NCBI RefSeq assembly: GCF_001597745.1
Contig: NZ_LUHJ01000009.1
Span: forward strand, 1 to 64,000
Origin: Anabaena sp. 4-3
Lineage (GTDB): Bacteria > Cyanobacteriota > Cyanobacteriia > Cyanobacteriales > Nostocaceae
DNA length: 64,000 bases
Reading direction: 5' to 3'
Shown: positions 9,182-20,453 of the stretch, in pieces
Position numbering within the stretch: position 1 is the first letter of the stretch
Layout: every line of letters begins with the position of its first letter
The notes under the pieces: model-generated
Seen by the model: the letters and a program-made list of their open reading frames with translations, nothing else
Databases searched by the model: none
Told to the model about the DNA's origin: nothing
Position numbers and translations under genes: made by a program

Positions 9182-10679
9182 CAATACTCAACAAAGTTTC
9201 TCTATCTTGATGAGTGAGTTTTTCACCTGCTTGAATGCGCTGACATATTTGGGGTAATTCTGCCGTCACCTTTTGACGTAATTTTAAAGAAGCTGCGGGA
9301 ATTTGTTCTAATGGTAATTCATCAAATAAACCGCTAGTTACGGCTAACATGACAGCAATTTGTTCGGCGACAGGTAAAGGTTGATATTGGGGTTGTTTTA
9401 AGACTTCCCGTACACGCCGCCCTCTTTGCAAAGTTTTCCGAGTTTCTTCATCTAATTGAGTACCAAACCTAGCGAAGACTTCTACTTCCTGAAATTGGGA
9501 GTAAGACAGGCGTAAATCTCCAGCTACAGCACTGTAGGCAGGTAGTTGAGTTTTGCCACCCACCCGTGATACAGATTTACCTACATCTACGGCAGGTAAA
9601 ACACCTTTTTGGAATAAGTCGGGAGACAAATAAATCTGTCCATCGGTGATAGAAATTAAATTAGTGGGAATATATGCAGATATATTTTGCGCTTGAGTTT
9701 CGACTATTGGTAAAGCTGTGAGTGAACCGCCTCCCCTATCTTCCCGGAGATGGGTAGCACGTTCCAGCAAGCGGGAATGGATGTAAAATATATCACCAGG
9801 ATAGGCTTCTCTACCAGGAGGGCGACGTAATAACAGCGAGAGTTCCCGGTAAGCCCAAGCGTGACGGGTTAAATCGTCGTATACAATTAATACATCACGA
9901 CCTTGATCCATAAAATATTCAGCAATAGTAGTAGCTGCGTAGGGTGTGATGTATTGTAAACCGGGTGGATCTTCAGCAGAGGCGACAACTACAATAGTGT
10001 AGTCCATTGCATCATATTGACGTAAATCTGCAATTACCTTAGCGACAGCAGAAGCGCGTTTACCAATGGCGCAATAGATGCAGATGACATCTTGATGCCT
10101 TTGATTAATGATGGTATCAGTAGCGATCGCAGTTTTGCCCGTTTGGCGATCGCCCACAATTAATTCCCGTTGTCCCCTACCAATCGGAACTAAAGCATCG
10201 ATAACTTTTATACCAGTCTGTAACGGTACTGTCACCGGAGCGCGTTCCATAATTGCCGGGGCTGGACGCTCTATAGATAGGCGTTTTTTTGCCTGAATTA
10301 CCCCTTGATTATCCAAAGGTTCACCAGTGACATTTAACACTCGTCCTAATAATGGCTCACCTACAGGCACATCTAAAACTCTTTTAGTACGTTTAACCTC
10401 GTCACCTGCTTGTAGATGTCCACTTTCACCTAACAAAATCACCCCAATTTCATCAGGATCTAAATTAAAAGCAATACCTAACAAATTACCGGGAAAGCGT
10501 AGCAATTCATCAGCTTGTACACTCGGTAAACCGGCAACACTAGCAATACCTTGACTGACAGATTTAACAACACCAATCTCACGAGTTTGTAATTGAGGAT
10601 GATAGTTATTTAATACCTGCTCAAAAGTTGTCAAAGTATTATCAATGAGAGTTTGTAGTGGTTGGTGATTTTTGTGCAT
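9159..10679 (-). CDS. atpA: N-ATPase alpha subunit
   Basis: A 506-residue non-catalytic nucleotide-binding subunit of F1. The P-loop GDRQTGKT lies near residue 176, followed by the Walker B segment [17 protein letters not shown] and the alpha signature [14 protein letters not shown] near residue 365. Length matches the family. Its start codon overlaps the 3' end of atpF by 38 bases, consistent with translational coupling. It is more divergent than a main cyanobacterial alpha subunit, as expected for the N-ATPase branch. The C-terminal Ser-His and stop come from a heptad repeat. Confidence 0.95.
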   Translation of the reverse strand: MHKNHQPLQTLIDNTLTTFEQVLNNYHPQLQTREIGVVKSVSQGIASVAGLPSVQADELLRFPGNLLGIAFNLDPDEIGVILLGESGHLQAGDEVKRTKRVLDVPVGEPLLGRVLNVTGEPLDNQGVIQAKKRLSIERPAPAIMERAPVTVPLQTGIKVIDALVPIGRGQRELIVGDRQTGKTAIATDTIINQRHQDVICIYCAIGKRASAVAKVIADLRQYDAMDYTIVVVASAEDPPGLQYITPYAATTIAEYFMDQGRDVLIVYDDLTRHAWAYRELSLLLRRPPGREAYPGDIFYIHSRLLERATHLREDRGGGSLTALPIVETQAQNISAYIPTNLISITDGQIYLSPDLFQKGVLPAVDVGKSVSRVGGKTQLPAYSAVAGDLRLSYSQFQEVEVFARFGTQLDEETRKTLQRGRRVREVLKQPQYQPLPVAEQIAVMLAVTSGLFDELPLEQIPAASLKLRQKVTAELPQICQRIQAGEKLTHQDRETLLSIESLVISH

Positions 10680-11424
10680 TTTTCAGAACCATTTGCAATT
10701 GTTCTGTGAAATCTTGTAAATAATTATCTAAACTCCAAGCAATTTGATAATTTTCAGATTGTAGCTCAACGCCACACAGTAAATCGGGTGATATTCTAAA
10801 AAATATATCTTTATTATTAGTTACTTGCTTTTCCTGCAAAACGTTGATAATTTTTTGACGTTGGTTTTGGGGAATCTCAAAACTGCTACGCACAATAATC
10901 TCACTGGCAGATTGTGTTTTTAGGGTTTGGATTTGTGAGTTACTTAGTAATTGTAGACGCTGGATGAAAACATCAATTATTTGGTGTTCTAAATTAGCAT
11001 CAGCTAAATCTGCCCAAGCCCGGCGAGTAATCGCATAAGTTTGCTCTTGTAAACGTTGACGAAGATTTTCTAAAAACGCTTCTTGTTCTCGTTGAATAGC
11101 ATCACGCCAACCCGCTTGTATTTGTTCAACATCGTGGCGTGCTTGCTGAACTAATTGTTTATATTCTTGTTCAGCTTCTGCCTTAGCATCAGCCATCATT
11201 TGAGAACGTTGTTGATTGAATTCCCGTTGCTGCTGACGATAACTTTCGGCTTCTTGTTCAGCTTCTTGTTGCTTTACTTCTGCTTCTTGCCAACGAATTG
11301 CAATTCTATTTTGACGTTCCTGCATAGTTTTAGTGATGGGTTTATATAAAAACCGCCATAACAGAAACACCAAAATCAAAAAGTTGATAATTTGGGCAAT
11401 AACTGTAAACCAATCAATTAGCAT
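10642..11424 (-). CDS. atpF: N-ATPase b subunit with delta-like C-terminus
   Basis: This 260-residue peripheral-stalk subunit has one N-terminal membrane helix (about residues 5-22), a long Gln/Glu-rich coiled coil (about 35-135) and a C-terminal domain of about 80 residues. That domain ends with [20 protein letters not shown], which resembles the C-terminal end of subunit delta. It is much longer than a typical b subunit (about 160-180). No separate delta gene exists in the operon, and a delta-like tail on b is known for N-ATPases. It therefore probably anchors the stalk to the top of F1 in place of delta. Confidence 0.9.
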   Translation of the reverse strand: MLIDWFTVIAQIINFLILVFLLWRFLYKPITKTMQERQNRIAIRWQEAEVKQQEAEQEAESYRQQQREFNQQRSQMMADAKAEAEQEYKQLVQQARHDVEQIQAGWRDAIQREQEAFLENLRQRLQEQTYAITRRAWADLADANLEHQIIDVFIQRLQLLSNSQIQTLKTQSASEIIVRSSFEIPQNQRQKIINVLQEKQVTNNKDIFFRISPDLLCGVELQSENYQIAWSLDNYLQDFTEQLQMVLKNAQKSPTTTNSH

Positions 11425-11497
11425 AAGTCATTAGTCATTAGTTATTATTTATTAGTTTTCTTTTCTGATATCCTGCTTTTTCATAGTCTCCAGTTCC

Positions 11498-11785
11498 CTA
11501 TCTGACTGGGGATTGATTGACAAAGTGATTCCAAAAGGGGTTAGCGAAAATGAGAATCATAGAGACGACAAAACAATAAATTGCCGTTGATTCAACAATT
11601 GCCATACCGACAAATAAAGTACGGGTGATTGTATTAGCTTTATCTGGCTGTTGAGCGATTGCGCCTAAAGCTCTAGCTACTGCCCAACCTTCCGCTATAG
11701 CCGGCCCTACTGAACCGATAGCAATAGTTAAACCAGCAATAATAATTGATATCATACCGACTAAACCGATATTATCAATATTCAT
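11498..11785 (-). CDS. atpE: N-ATPase c subunit with Na+ two-carboxylate motif
   Basis: A 95-residue, two-helix rotor-ring subunit. Numbering from the ATG at 11785, which has AGGAG five bases upstream, helix 1 carries Glu32 in GPAIAEGWA. Helix 2 carries Glu65-Ser66-Thr67 and Tyr70 in VESTAIYCF. These match the Na+ ligands of Ilyobacter-type c subunits, with Glu replacing Gln32 as in two-carboxylate N-ATPase rings. The loop AQQPD contacts gamma and epsilon. A GTG at 11797 is rejected because it lies inside the ribosome-binding region. Na+ coupling is inferred; a homologous Burkholderia ring is reported to bind protons. Confidence 0.95.
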   Translation of the reverse strand: MNIDNIGLVGMISIIIAGLTIAIGSVGPAIAEGWAVARALGAIAQQPDKANTITRTLFVGMAIVESTAIYCFVVSMILIFANPFWNHFVNQSPVR

Positions 11786-11793
11786 ATTTCTCC

Positions 11794-12492
11794 TCACTCA
11801 GATGGTGGTGTTGTTTGCGCTGCATGACGACGGACACGGGTAGCAGAGGCAATATAAACCATAGCTAAAATTGCAAAAATATAGGCTTGAATTAATCCAA
11901 TTAACAACCCCAACAAATTAACGACAATCGGGAAAAACAACGGCACCAGAGAAACTAAAATTGCCACCAAAATAGAACCACTCATAATATTGCCAAACAG
12001 ACGCACAGCTAAAGCTAAAGTCCGAGAAAATTCACTAATAATATTAAAAGGCAACATTAAAGGCGTAGGTTGAATATAAATTCGTAAATAACCGAGTACA
12101 CCCTGATTCATAACTCCAAATAGAGGCACAGCCACAAACACACACAAAGCCAAAGCCGCCGTTGTAGAAAGCGAAGCAGTAGGTGGTTGATAACCCGGAA
12201 CAATAGTTAACATATTCGCAACAGCAATAAATAAAAACAGAGTGCCAACAAAAGGTAAAAACTGACTTGGTTCTTGTTGACTCACCTCCCGAATTTGGTT
12301 ATTAATACCATCCACAATAATTTCTAAAAAATTCTGCCAACGAGAAATACTAGGCTTTACAGATAAATTCCGAGTCACCAATACAGAAACAACCACTAAT
12401 AAACCCATCACCACCCAAGTAAATAAAATAGTAGCATTAACCTTAATAAACCCCGATTGCCAAAAGATAACATTATCAGGACTAATCTCCAT
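11794..12492 (-). CDS. atpB: N-ATPase a subunit
   Basis: This 232-residue membrane stator subunit has about six hydrophobic helices. The essential Arg (residue 164) lies in SEFSRTLALAVRLFGNI, facing the c ring, and a second conserved segment follows in IGLIQAYIFAIL. It has no long N-terminal periplasmic extension, as usual for this short form. The stop codon overlaps the ribosome-binding region of atpE, so the two are translationally linked. It provides the two half-channels for the coupling ion. Confidence 0.94.
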   Translation of the reverse strand: MEISPDNVIFWQSGFIKVNATILFTWVVMGLLVVVSVLVTRNLSVKPSISRWQNFLEIIVDGINNQIREVSQQEPSQFLPFVGTLFLFIAVANMLTIVPGYQPPTASLSTTAALALCVFVAVPLFGVMNQGVLGYLRIYIQPTPLMLPFNIISEFSRTLALAVRLFGNIMSGSILVAILVSLVPLFFPIVVNLLGLLIGLIQAYIFAILAMVYIASATRVRRHAAQTTPPSE

Positions 12493-12525
12493 AACCTAAA
12501 CACTCCCTTAAACCTCTCTTCCTTC

Positions 12526-12569
12526 CTCTCTCCGCGCCCCTCTGCGTTTACCTCCGCGCTCCTTTGCGT
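12526..12569. repeat. CTCCGCGCCCCTCTGCGTTTAC-type dispersed repeat, copy 1
   Basis: Two imperfect units of the form CTCCGCGCCCCTCTGCG(TTT)AC lie between atpR and atpB. Related copies are at 15655-15697 and 24118-24167. They are non-coding and make the only sizeable gap within the first half of the N-ATPase operon. Confidence 0.75.
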
Positions 12570-12851
12570 TTAAAAATCATTTTTCTCCACCCACCGATGA
12601 ATCAAAACCCCCCGCGCCACCAAAAAACCCAACAAAGCAACTAACACCCGTTGCCATGTACCATTCATAATCAAATAAAACCCCAACAAAGCAATAACAA
12701 TACGACCGACAAAACTGCCAAAAATTAATCGAAAAGGCCATTGAGTAGTCGGTAATTGTCTGACAGTCACCCAGAGACTAGCAAAATAGAAAACACCTAA
12801 AACAAAACCCAAAATTAAAGAAATTAATAAAGAGAAAATGTAATTAATCAT
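12570..12851 (-). CDS. atpR: N-ATPase accessory membrane protein AtpR
   Basis: A 93-residue protein with three predicted membrane helices and conserved Arg residues (VTVRQLP, FRLIFGSFVGRIV, RGVLIHRWVE). Size, hydrophobicity and operon position between Q and B match AtpR, an N-ATPase-specific protein whose Arg residues are thought to meet the extra carboxylate of c. The start is ATG 12851, two bases after the stop of the antiporter remnant. The longer frame to 12974 is the remnant read out of frame and is Cys-rich nonsense. Confidence 0.85.
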   Translation of the reverse strand: MINYIFSLLISLILGFVLGVFYFASLWVTVRQLPTTQWPFRLIFGSFVGRIVIALLGFYLIMNGTWQRVLVALLGFLVARGVLIHRWVEKNDF

Positions 12852-12853
12852 AA

Positions 12854-13205
12854 TTATTCCGACTGTGTTTGTGGTAATTTTTGGAGAAGCGATCGCAAAA
12901 TAATAGGCGCAATAATACTGGTAACAGTACAAACAACAACCATCGCCGCAAAAACCTGAGATGATACAGCCCAATCACCTAAAGGAAATTACCCCAAGTT
13001 CGGCTAAAAACTCAAAAATTTCTTGTACCTGGGGAGAGAGAAAAGGGAATTGAGCATCTAACAACCGGAATAAAAAGCCCAGCAATATATAACCGACTAA
13101 AGCGGGTAAACCAATTTTCGACATCCCCGCCTTAGTCAAAATAGCAATAGTGATGACTGCACCCACCAATAAAATTAAAAACGGTAGAGTCTGGATTTCA
13201 ATCAT
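12854..13205 (-). pseudogene. CPA2-type Na+/H+ antiporter, internally deleted and frameshifted
   Basis: Two ends of one antiporter gene survive. The 5' part (start 13205, stop 12975-12977, 76 codons) reads as the antiporter N-terminus: a hydrophobic helix, then SKIGLPALVGYILLGFLF and EFLAELGVI. In another frame, about 40 codons from about 12976 to the stop at 12854 read GDWAVSSQVFAAMVVCTVTS and IIAPIILRSLLQKLP, the usual C-terminal helix. The roughly 300 or more residues between, including the ion-binding core, are missing. The start overlaps the atpQ stop and the end lies two bases before atpR, so an intact antiporter once fitted tightly into the operon. The 76-residue fragment may still be translated. 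Confidence 0.8.
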
Positions 13206-13495
13206 CTCGACTCTCCTGTTGTACCCAATACCAAGCATTGAGACAGCCGAGGACAATACCGACAAATAACATCATCAGCGTCCAAGAATAACGGCTAGGC
13301 CATCGGCTATCTATCCAAATACCCAAAGCAATACCTAACAGCATAGGAATAGCCACCGACCAACCTACCACACCAATCATGCCAAAGCTAAACCAAATAC
13401 TTCTATCTTCTTCCCGTCTAGCTTTAAGTTTACGGCTTGATTTAATTTTGACTTGCCGTGGAAAATCTGACTGTGGCGGTGGATTGGGTGTAGAT

Positions 13496-13515
<20 letters not shown>
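13198..13515 (-). CDS. atpQ: N-ATPase accessory membrane protein AtpQ (AtpI/AtpZ-like)
   Basis: About 105 residues. A basic, Pro-containing N-terminus of about 45 residues precedes two membrane helices, IGVVGWSVAIPMLLGIALGI and WTLMMLFVGIVLGCLNAWYW. The IPMLLGIALGIWID pattern is that of AtpI/AtpZ-like proteins, which aid c-ring assembly or cation handling. I prefer the GTG start at 13515, inside the end of atpC; a TTG at 13536 is possible. It follows atpC as expected in N-ATPase operons. Confidence 0.85.
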
Positions 13516-15702
<2,187 letters not shown>

Positions 15703-15942
15703 ATGAAACCCCTATCAATCCCAAAAACACACATTCAAACTAGACAAATTCCTGCCGAGGGTACAACCCCCAAAGACGAATTAATAGCCAAAAACTGGCA
15801 ACGAGAACAGTACATAGGGATTACAATTCTGTTTATCAGCTTGATTGCAGCCGTAGGATTTTTAAGCCGTAGATTTGAATATGCAGTGCTATTAGCTCTT
15901 ATTCTAAGTATTGCTTTAATCGTGCTGTTTATTAATTTATAA
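15703..15942 (+). CDS. Small two-helix membrane protein, unknown
   Basis: A 79-residue frame with a polar N-terminus of about 35 residues and two hydrophobic helices, YIGITILFISLIAAVGF and YAVLLALILSIALIVLF, separated by a basic SRRFE turn. The helical-hairpin design looks like a real membrane protein. No clear ribosome-binding site precedes the ATG, and the upstream DNA is a dispersed repeat, so the gene is uncertain. It is divergent from the N-ATPase operon and not recognised as any family. Confidence 0.5.
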   Translation: MKPLSIPKTHIQTRQIPAEGTTPKDELIAKNWQREQYIGITILFISLIAAVGFLSRRFEYAVLLALILSIALIVLFINL

Positions 15943-15948
15943 ACCACC

Positions 15949-15968
15949 CACCCTAAACTAAGAGGGTG
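15949..15968. terminator. Possible bidirectional terminator
   Basis: CACCCT and AGGGTG arms form a short hairpin between two convergent genes. The stem is only six base pairs and the U-run is poor, so the call is weak. Confidence 0.3.
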
Positions 15969-15980
15969 AGGTAGTTAATT

Positions 15981-16466
15981 CTATTGCCTATTACCCGAAC
16001 TCAAACGTTGTTGCTGATAAAAACCGAGAACTTTTTGGACATAATTAGCAGTAAAACCACTATTACAACCTGTATATTTACCAGTCATCCACCAACAAGC
16101 TGCGCCACGCACCGCCGCAATTTCATTATTTTTGTTGGCTGTCAATTGTTGATTTAATTCACGGCGGACAATGCAAGAAATCACTTGACGCGCTGTTGTT
16201 GCATCATTTTCAAATTGTGTGGGTGTAAGTTCTTTTTTGAGACAAAATCTTGACCAACCTCTGAGAGTTTCTGGTTTAACTTGCCAAGCACTGTAAAATC
16301 CATCATTTGCTTTACCTGTTTGCGGTGCAGCTAGTCGCAAAGCCTCCACCATAGCCGCCACTTGAGTATCAGACACCTGCTTTTGTGCTTGCGCCGATAA
16401 TGGCGACAGTCCGAAACCAATGATAACTCCACTCAGAAACAGAGAATGCAAAAGATTTTTGCTCAT
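15981..16466 (-). CDS. Secreted protein of unknown function
   Basis: 161 residues with a clear signal peptide (Ser-Lys N-terminus, hydrophobic LLHSLFLSGVIIGFGL, and an AQA cleavage motif near residue 27). The mature part has four Cys (FCLKK, SCIVRR, ACWWM, GCNSG), which could form two disulphides in the periplasm, and a conserved-looking ACWWMTGKYTGCNSGF segment. I do not recognise the family. The gene is monocistronic, convergent with the small membrane-protein gene. Confidence 0.75.
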   Translation of the reverse strand: MSKNLLHSLFLSGVIIGFGLSPLSAQAQKQVSDTQVAAMVEALRLAAPQTGKANDGFYSAWQVKPETLRGWSRFCLKKELTPTQFENDATTARQVISCIVRRELNQQLTANKNNEIAAVRGAACWWMTGKYTGCNSGFTANYVQKVLGFYQQQRLSSGNRQ

Positions 16467-16602
16467 AAATTTAGGTTAATTTTAAAAACAAATCAAAACC
16501 AAACTTCAGCATACTATAGGAATTGGATTTGATTATTGAAATTATTTACTTAGGCAGGGAATAGGGAACAGGGAACAGGAAATAAGGACTTTACAGCCAT
16601 CA

Positions 16603-18936
16603 TCAACCAAAAGATAATTGTCGTGTAGAGCCATCATCAATAAAACGCTGTTCCCCCACACCAAGCAACTCTACAATAACTTCCCGGTGTGCTGGTGAAA
16701 ACTTCCCATCTCTTGCGTCAACCTCAACAATAGTTTGTTTTCCTTGTGGATAAACGTGGTAATGTGTAGTGCAGAAAGCTCCGGTTTTGTAGTCGAAGCT
16801 ATGACCATCATCCTCATACAGCGTAAACTCACCTTCACCTTGCCAAACTCGAATGGTTAACTGATTGAGGGGATGTTGATCTACATATTGCATAACTGAC
16901 ATCATCGGGATAATCGCCCCAGAACGCACATATAAAGGCATCCGTTCCCAAGGTGCATGAGCTAAAATGTGAGTCGGGCCTGTAAATTCTTCGCCAGTCC
17001 ACCAATCATACCAACGACCTTCAGGTAAGTAAACGCTACGATATTCCACACCGGGACGATAAATTGGTGCTGCTAATAATGAACGCCCAAGCATCACTTG
17101 ATCGCTGAGGCTGAAAGTATGGGTATCATGGGGAAAATGATACAGCAAGGGACGCAGAATTGGCGCGCCGGTGGTTGTGGCTTCCCAGAATAAGGTGTAA
17201 ATATAAGGTAGGAGTTGATAACGCAGTTGAATATACTGGCGGCAGATTTCCTCAACGCGATCGCCAAATACCCACGGTTCATGTCTAGCGGTACTCAGTG
17301 CCGAATGTCCCCGCATCAAAGGGTAAAGCATTCCTACCTGCATCCAACGGGCGAATAGTTCGGCAGTAGCGTTACCCGCAAACCCACCAATATCAGCACC
17401 GACAAAAGCCACACCGGATAAACCCAAGTTGCACAGCATCGGTAAGGACATTTCTAAATGTTCCCACAAAGATTGATTATCCCCCGTCCACACAGCAGCC
17501 CAACGTTGAATACCTGCATAACCAGAACGTGTCAAAATAAATGAGCGTTCTGTGGGACGTAACCTAGCCATTGCTTGACAAGATGCCTGTGCCATCATCA
17601 ACCCATATAAATTATGAGTCTCAGCATGGGTAGCGGTTTCCTCTGCTAACCCCTGCGGCGCATCTAGGGGAAAACTAATTTTCTTGCCAGCATCACCAAA
17701 GGGACGGTCATCTAATGCTGGTTCGTTCATATCGTTCCAAATACCAGCAACACCGATGTCGGTTAAGCTTTTGTGGCAATCTCCCCACCATTTTCTCACA
17801 TCTGGACGCAAAAAATCAGGAAAAACCGCTTTATCAGGCCAAACATAGCCGTGAAATAGTTGACCATTGGTTTTACGGACGAAATAATCTTGTTTTAGCC
17901 CCTGCTCAAAGATTGGGTAATCTGCTTCTGGCTCATACTTCACACCAGGATCAACAATGGTGACTGTTTTAAAACCATTTTGTTTGAGGTGATCTATTAA
18001 CGTTTGCGGATGACTGAACCGCTTAGGGTTCCAGGTAAATACCCGATAACCGTTCATATAATCTATATCCAGATGGATGACATCACAGGGTATGTGACGC
18101 TGACGAAATTCCTCAGCGAGTTGACGAACTACTTCCTGTGATTCATAACTCCAGCGACACTGATGATAACCCAAAGCCCATTTTGGCGGTAGGGATATTC
18201 TACCAGTTAGCTGGGTATAAGTCGCGATAATTTCGGCAGGTTCACAACCGTAAATAATGTAATAATCTAGTTCGCCTCCCTGGGTTTCCATGCGCCAGAC
18301 ACCGGGTTCTTCTGCGCCGATATCAAACTGACTCCAAAAGGTAGTATTGAAGAAAATTCCATACCCTATCCCTGGACGCAACGCCATAAAAAAGGGAATT
18401 GCTTGATACATATTATCGGTAAGCACACCGTAGTCAAGCGCGTCTATTGTCCAGTTGGTTCTGACGGTAGCAAGTTGATCAAGTAAGCCAGTACGTTCAC
18501 CGAAACCATAAAAATGTTCGTTAGCTGCAATACGTTTCCAGGCTGCGATCGCACCTTTATGCCAACCTAAATTAACATCCTCAGCAAATGACTGTCCTGC
18601 TAAGTCAAAGCACTGAAGCCGACAGGGATCACGGTTAACTACAAGGCGTAACTGCTGGGTGGTAATTTCAACAAAATCGGCTTGTTCTGTCACCTCAAAA
18701 TCCACCATAACCCATTGTTGATCATCTTGCGTCACAGCCCAGGATTTCCGGGGTAAAAACTCACCAGTGGGTGTCATCCTCACCCGAATTAAATTTGGTG
18801 CTAGGATGCTAATCTGTAAACAGGGCTTGCCACACTTGAAAAAAACATGGTGCTGATGTTGTTCTATTGCTTCTACTACTCCCAGCGTTGTCCAAGGTGA
18901 TTCAGTGGTGTGTAGTTGTCCGAAGTATTGCGGCAT
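16603..18936 (-). CDS. Glycoside hydrolase family 31 alpha-glucosidase
   Basis: A 777-residue GH31 enzyme. An N-terminal beta-sandwich precedes the TIM barrel with GYHQCRWSY and DVIHLDIDYMNGYRVFTW. The nucleophile Asp402 lies in GIWNDMNEP and the acid/base Asp515 in GADIGGF. C-terminal beta domains follow (GRWYDWWTGEEF, PLYVRSGAIIPM). Motifs and length match bacterial alpha-glucosidases. No signal peptide is seen, so action on cytosolic alpha-glucans or oligosaccharides is likely. Alternative GH31 activities (alpha-xylosidase, transglucosidase) cannot be excluded, though WNDMNEP favours glucosidase. Confidence 0.93.
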   Translation of the reverse strand: MPQYFGQLHTTESPWTTLGVVEAIEQHQHHVFFKCGKPCLQISILAPNLIRVRMTPTGEFLPRKSWAVTQDDQQWVMVDFEVTEQADFVEITTQQLRLVVNRDPCRLQCFDLAGQSFAEDVNLGWHKGAIAAWKRIAANEHFYGFGERTGLLDQLATVRTNWTIDALDYGVLTDNMYQAIPFFMALRPGIGYGIFFNTTFWSQFDIGAEEPGVWRMETQGGELDYYIIYGCEPAEIIATYTQLTGRISLPPKWALGYHQCRWSYESQEVVRQLAEEFRQRHIPCDVIHLDIDYMNGYRVFTWNPKRFSHPQTLIDHLKQNGFKTVTIVDPGVKYEPEADYPIFEQGLKQDYFVRKTNGQLFHGYVWPDKAVFPDFLRPDVRKWWGDCHKSLTDIGVAGIWNDMNEPALDDRPFGDAGKKISFPLDAPQGLAEETATHAETHNLYGLMMAQASCQAMARLRPTERSFILTRSGYAGIQRWAAVWTGDNQSLWEHLEMSLPMLCNLGLSGVAFVGADIGGFAGNATAELFARWMQVGMLYPLMRGHSALSTARHEPWVFGDRVEEICRQYIQLRYQLLPYIYTLFWEATTTGAPILRPLLYHFPHDTHTFSLSDQVMLGRSLLAAPIYRPGVEYRSVYLPEGRWYDWWTGEEFTGPTHILAHAPWERMPLYVRSGAIIPMMSVMQYVDQHPLNQLTIRVWQGEGEFTLYEDDGHSFDYKTGAFCTTHYHVYPQGKQTIVEVDARDGKFSPAHREVIVELLGVGEQRFIDDGSTRQLSFG

Positions 18937-19045
18937 AATTTCTGATTTGGCAAGGAAGCAAACAGTTTTAGATTATGCTCAGTCTGTGAAAATGTTTACT
19001 TCCTTGGAGGGGAGTTTTTCGCATTGGGGGAAATATCACACCACA

Positions 19046-19073
19046 GTAGAGACGTTGCATGCAACGTCTCTAC
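19046..19073. repeat. 28-bp perfect palindrome (GTAGAGACGTTGC type)
   Basis: GTAGAGACGTTGC and its reverse complement meet around a central ATG/CAT to form an uninterrupted 28-base palindrome between the GH31 and CbpM genes. A related hairpin is at 41233-41262. This is a dispersed cyanobacterial repeat and could act as a terminator of upstream genes. Confidence 0.85.
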
Positions 19074-19105
19074 ATTCTGGTTCACTGTTCTGAAAACTAC
19101 AAATA

Positions 19106-19444
19106 CTAGGCTGTTTTTGATTTGTGCATTTCTAGCATTGTATTGAGTAGTGCTTGGTAAGCTTGGTTTTGGGCGCGTAATTGGGCATTTTCTTGTGCCA
19201 TGTCTAAAACCATTGCTGCCCCTACTAGGTTGAGTCCTAAATCATGGCGTAGGCGTTGAATTTGAGCAATGCGAGTGATATCTCGTAAATTAAGCATAAC
19301 TCCAATGGGTTCAATTATACCCAACTGAGCAAAGCGTTCTACTAAGGTGGTGGATGTTTCTGTAACTGTAGCGGCGTATTCAAAAGAATAAAGCTGTTCT
19401 CCCTCTGCTGATACCACTACTTGAGACAGACTGAATTCTGTCAT
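19106..19444 (-). CDS. cbpM: Chaperone modulator CbpM
   Basis: A 112-residue MerR-HTH-like protein. The segment [14 protein letters not shown], followed by [25 protein letters not shown] (read here in two pieces, [16 protein letters not shown] and VGAAMVLDM), is the CbpM core, and a helical C-terminus follows. CbpM binds the J domain of CbpA and blocks its co-chaperone activity. Its ATG overlaps the cbpA stop by four bases, so the two are co-translated, the usual arrangement for this pair. Confidence 0.88.
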   Translation of the reverse strand: MTEFSLSQVVVSAEGEQLYSFEYAATVTETSTTLVERFAQLGIIEPIGVMLNLRDITRIAQIQRLRHDLGLNLVGAAMVLDMAQENAQLRAQNQAYQALLNTMLEMHKSKTA

Positions 19445-20388
19445 AATTTTATCTCCTGCAATTGAGTGCGGGGGTCAAAACTGGTATTTGCCCGGATTGT
19501 TTCGTAGGCTTCCCTTTCAATGGGGCTAATATCTTGGGGAGTAACAATTTGCAATTTCACTATTAAGTCGGTTCTTCCGCCTTGGGGCTGTCTCCAACCT
19601 TTACCACGTAATCGCAGAGATTGCCCGGAACGCACTCCCGGCGGTACTTTCATGGTAACGCTACCATCGGGGGTGGGTACTTGGATTTGCGCGCCTAATA
19701 CAGCCTCATCAGGGCGAATGGGGATTTCACAGGCAATGTTATCGTCTGCAAATTGAAAAAAGGGATGGGGTAAAACATCAATTGTCAGGTACAAGTCTCC
19801 TCGCTGTGGGGAAAAGGGGCTGGGGCTACCTTTGCCTTTGATGCGAATACGACTACCTGGTTTTGCACCTGCGGGAATTCGCACATTGATGATTTCGTTA
19901 TCTAGTTGCAGTCGCTGCTGCACACCATGAAAAGCTTCGGAAAAATTGAGAGCGATCGCCGCTTCTGTATCCACAGGTGGAGTTGTGGGAGTGCGGTAAG
20001 TATAGCTGGTTCTGCCTCTAGTTCTACCTGCACCACCAAAGCGACCTAATAAGTCATTAATAAACGAATCAAAATCAGTATACTGATCAAAATCAAACCC
20101 CTCAACTCCCACACCTGCGCCTCTGGGTGGCGGTGCTGCACCTTGACTTACCTGATTCCAGTATTGCCCAAACTGGTCGTATTTTTTGCGCTTCTCAGGA
20201 TCAGAAAGTACCTCATTGGCTTCGTTGATTTCTTTAAAGCGTGTTTCTGCTTGCTGATCGCCAGGATTTAAGTCAGGGTGATATTTCCGGGCTAGTTTGC
20301 GGTATGCCCGTTTAATTTCCTCTGGTGTAGCATTTTTGTCTACACCTAAAATTGCGTAATAGTCCTTAAAGTCTGTTGCCGTGGGCAT
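19441..20388 (-). CDS. cbpA: Curved-DNA-binding / DnaJ-type co-chaperone CbpA
   Basis: A 315-residue class B J-protein. The J domain occupies residues 7-70 with the essential HPD in [11 protein letters not shown] Gly/Phe-rich linker follows ([30 protein letters not shown]), then two C-terminal substrate-binding beta domains ([38 protein letters not shown]). It has no Cys-rich zinc domain, which separates it from DnaJ and fits CbpA. It would stimulate DnaK ATPase and hold unfolded proteins. Coupling to cbpM just downstream supports the call. Confidence 0.92.
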   Translation of the reverse strand: MPTATDFKDYYAILGVDKNATPEEIKRAYRKLARKYHPDLNPGDQQAETRFKEINEANEVLSDPEKRKKYDQFGQYWNQVSQGAAPPPRGAGVGVEGFDFDQYTDFDSFINDLLGRFGGAGRTRGRTSYTYRTPTTPPVDTEAAIALNFSEAFHGVQQRLQLDNEIINVRIPAGAKPGSRIRIKGKGSPSPFSPQRGDLYLTIDVLPHPFFQFADDNIACEIPIRPDEAVLGAQIQVPTPDGSVTMKVPPGVRSGQSLRLRGKGWRQPQGGRTDLIVKLQIVTPQDISPIEREAYETIRANTSFDPRTQLQEIKL

Positions 20389-20453
20389 ATCTTAGCAAGG
20401 AGTGGGGATTGGGGACTGGGAAATAATTTCTTCCTCGGCTTCCTCTGCTGGCT

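Noticed and set aside
12852-12974. N-terminal extension of the AtpR frame (Cys-rich)
   Set aside because: It is the antiporter C-terminal remnant read in another frame; the true AtpR start is 12851.
15735-15947. Minus-strand frame opposite the small membrane protein
   Set aside because: Antisense shadow; the plus-strand frame has a sensible two-helix design.
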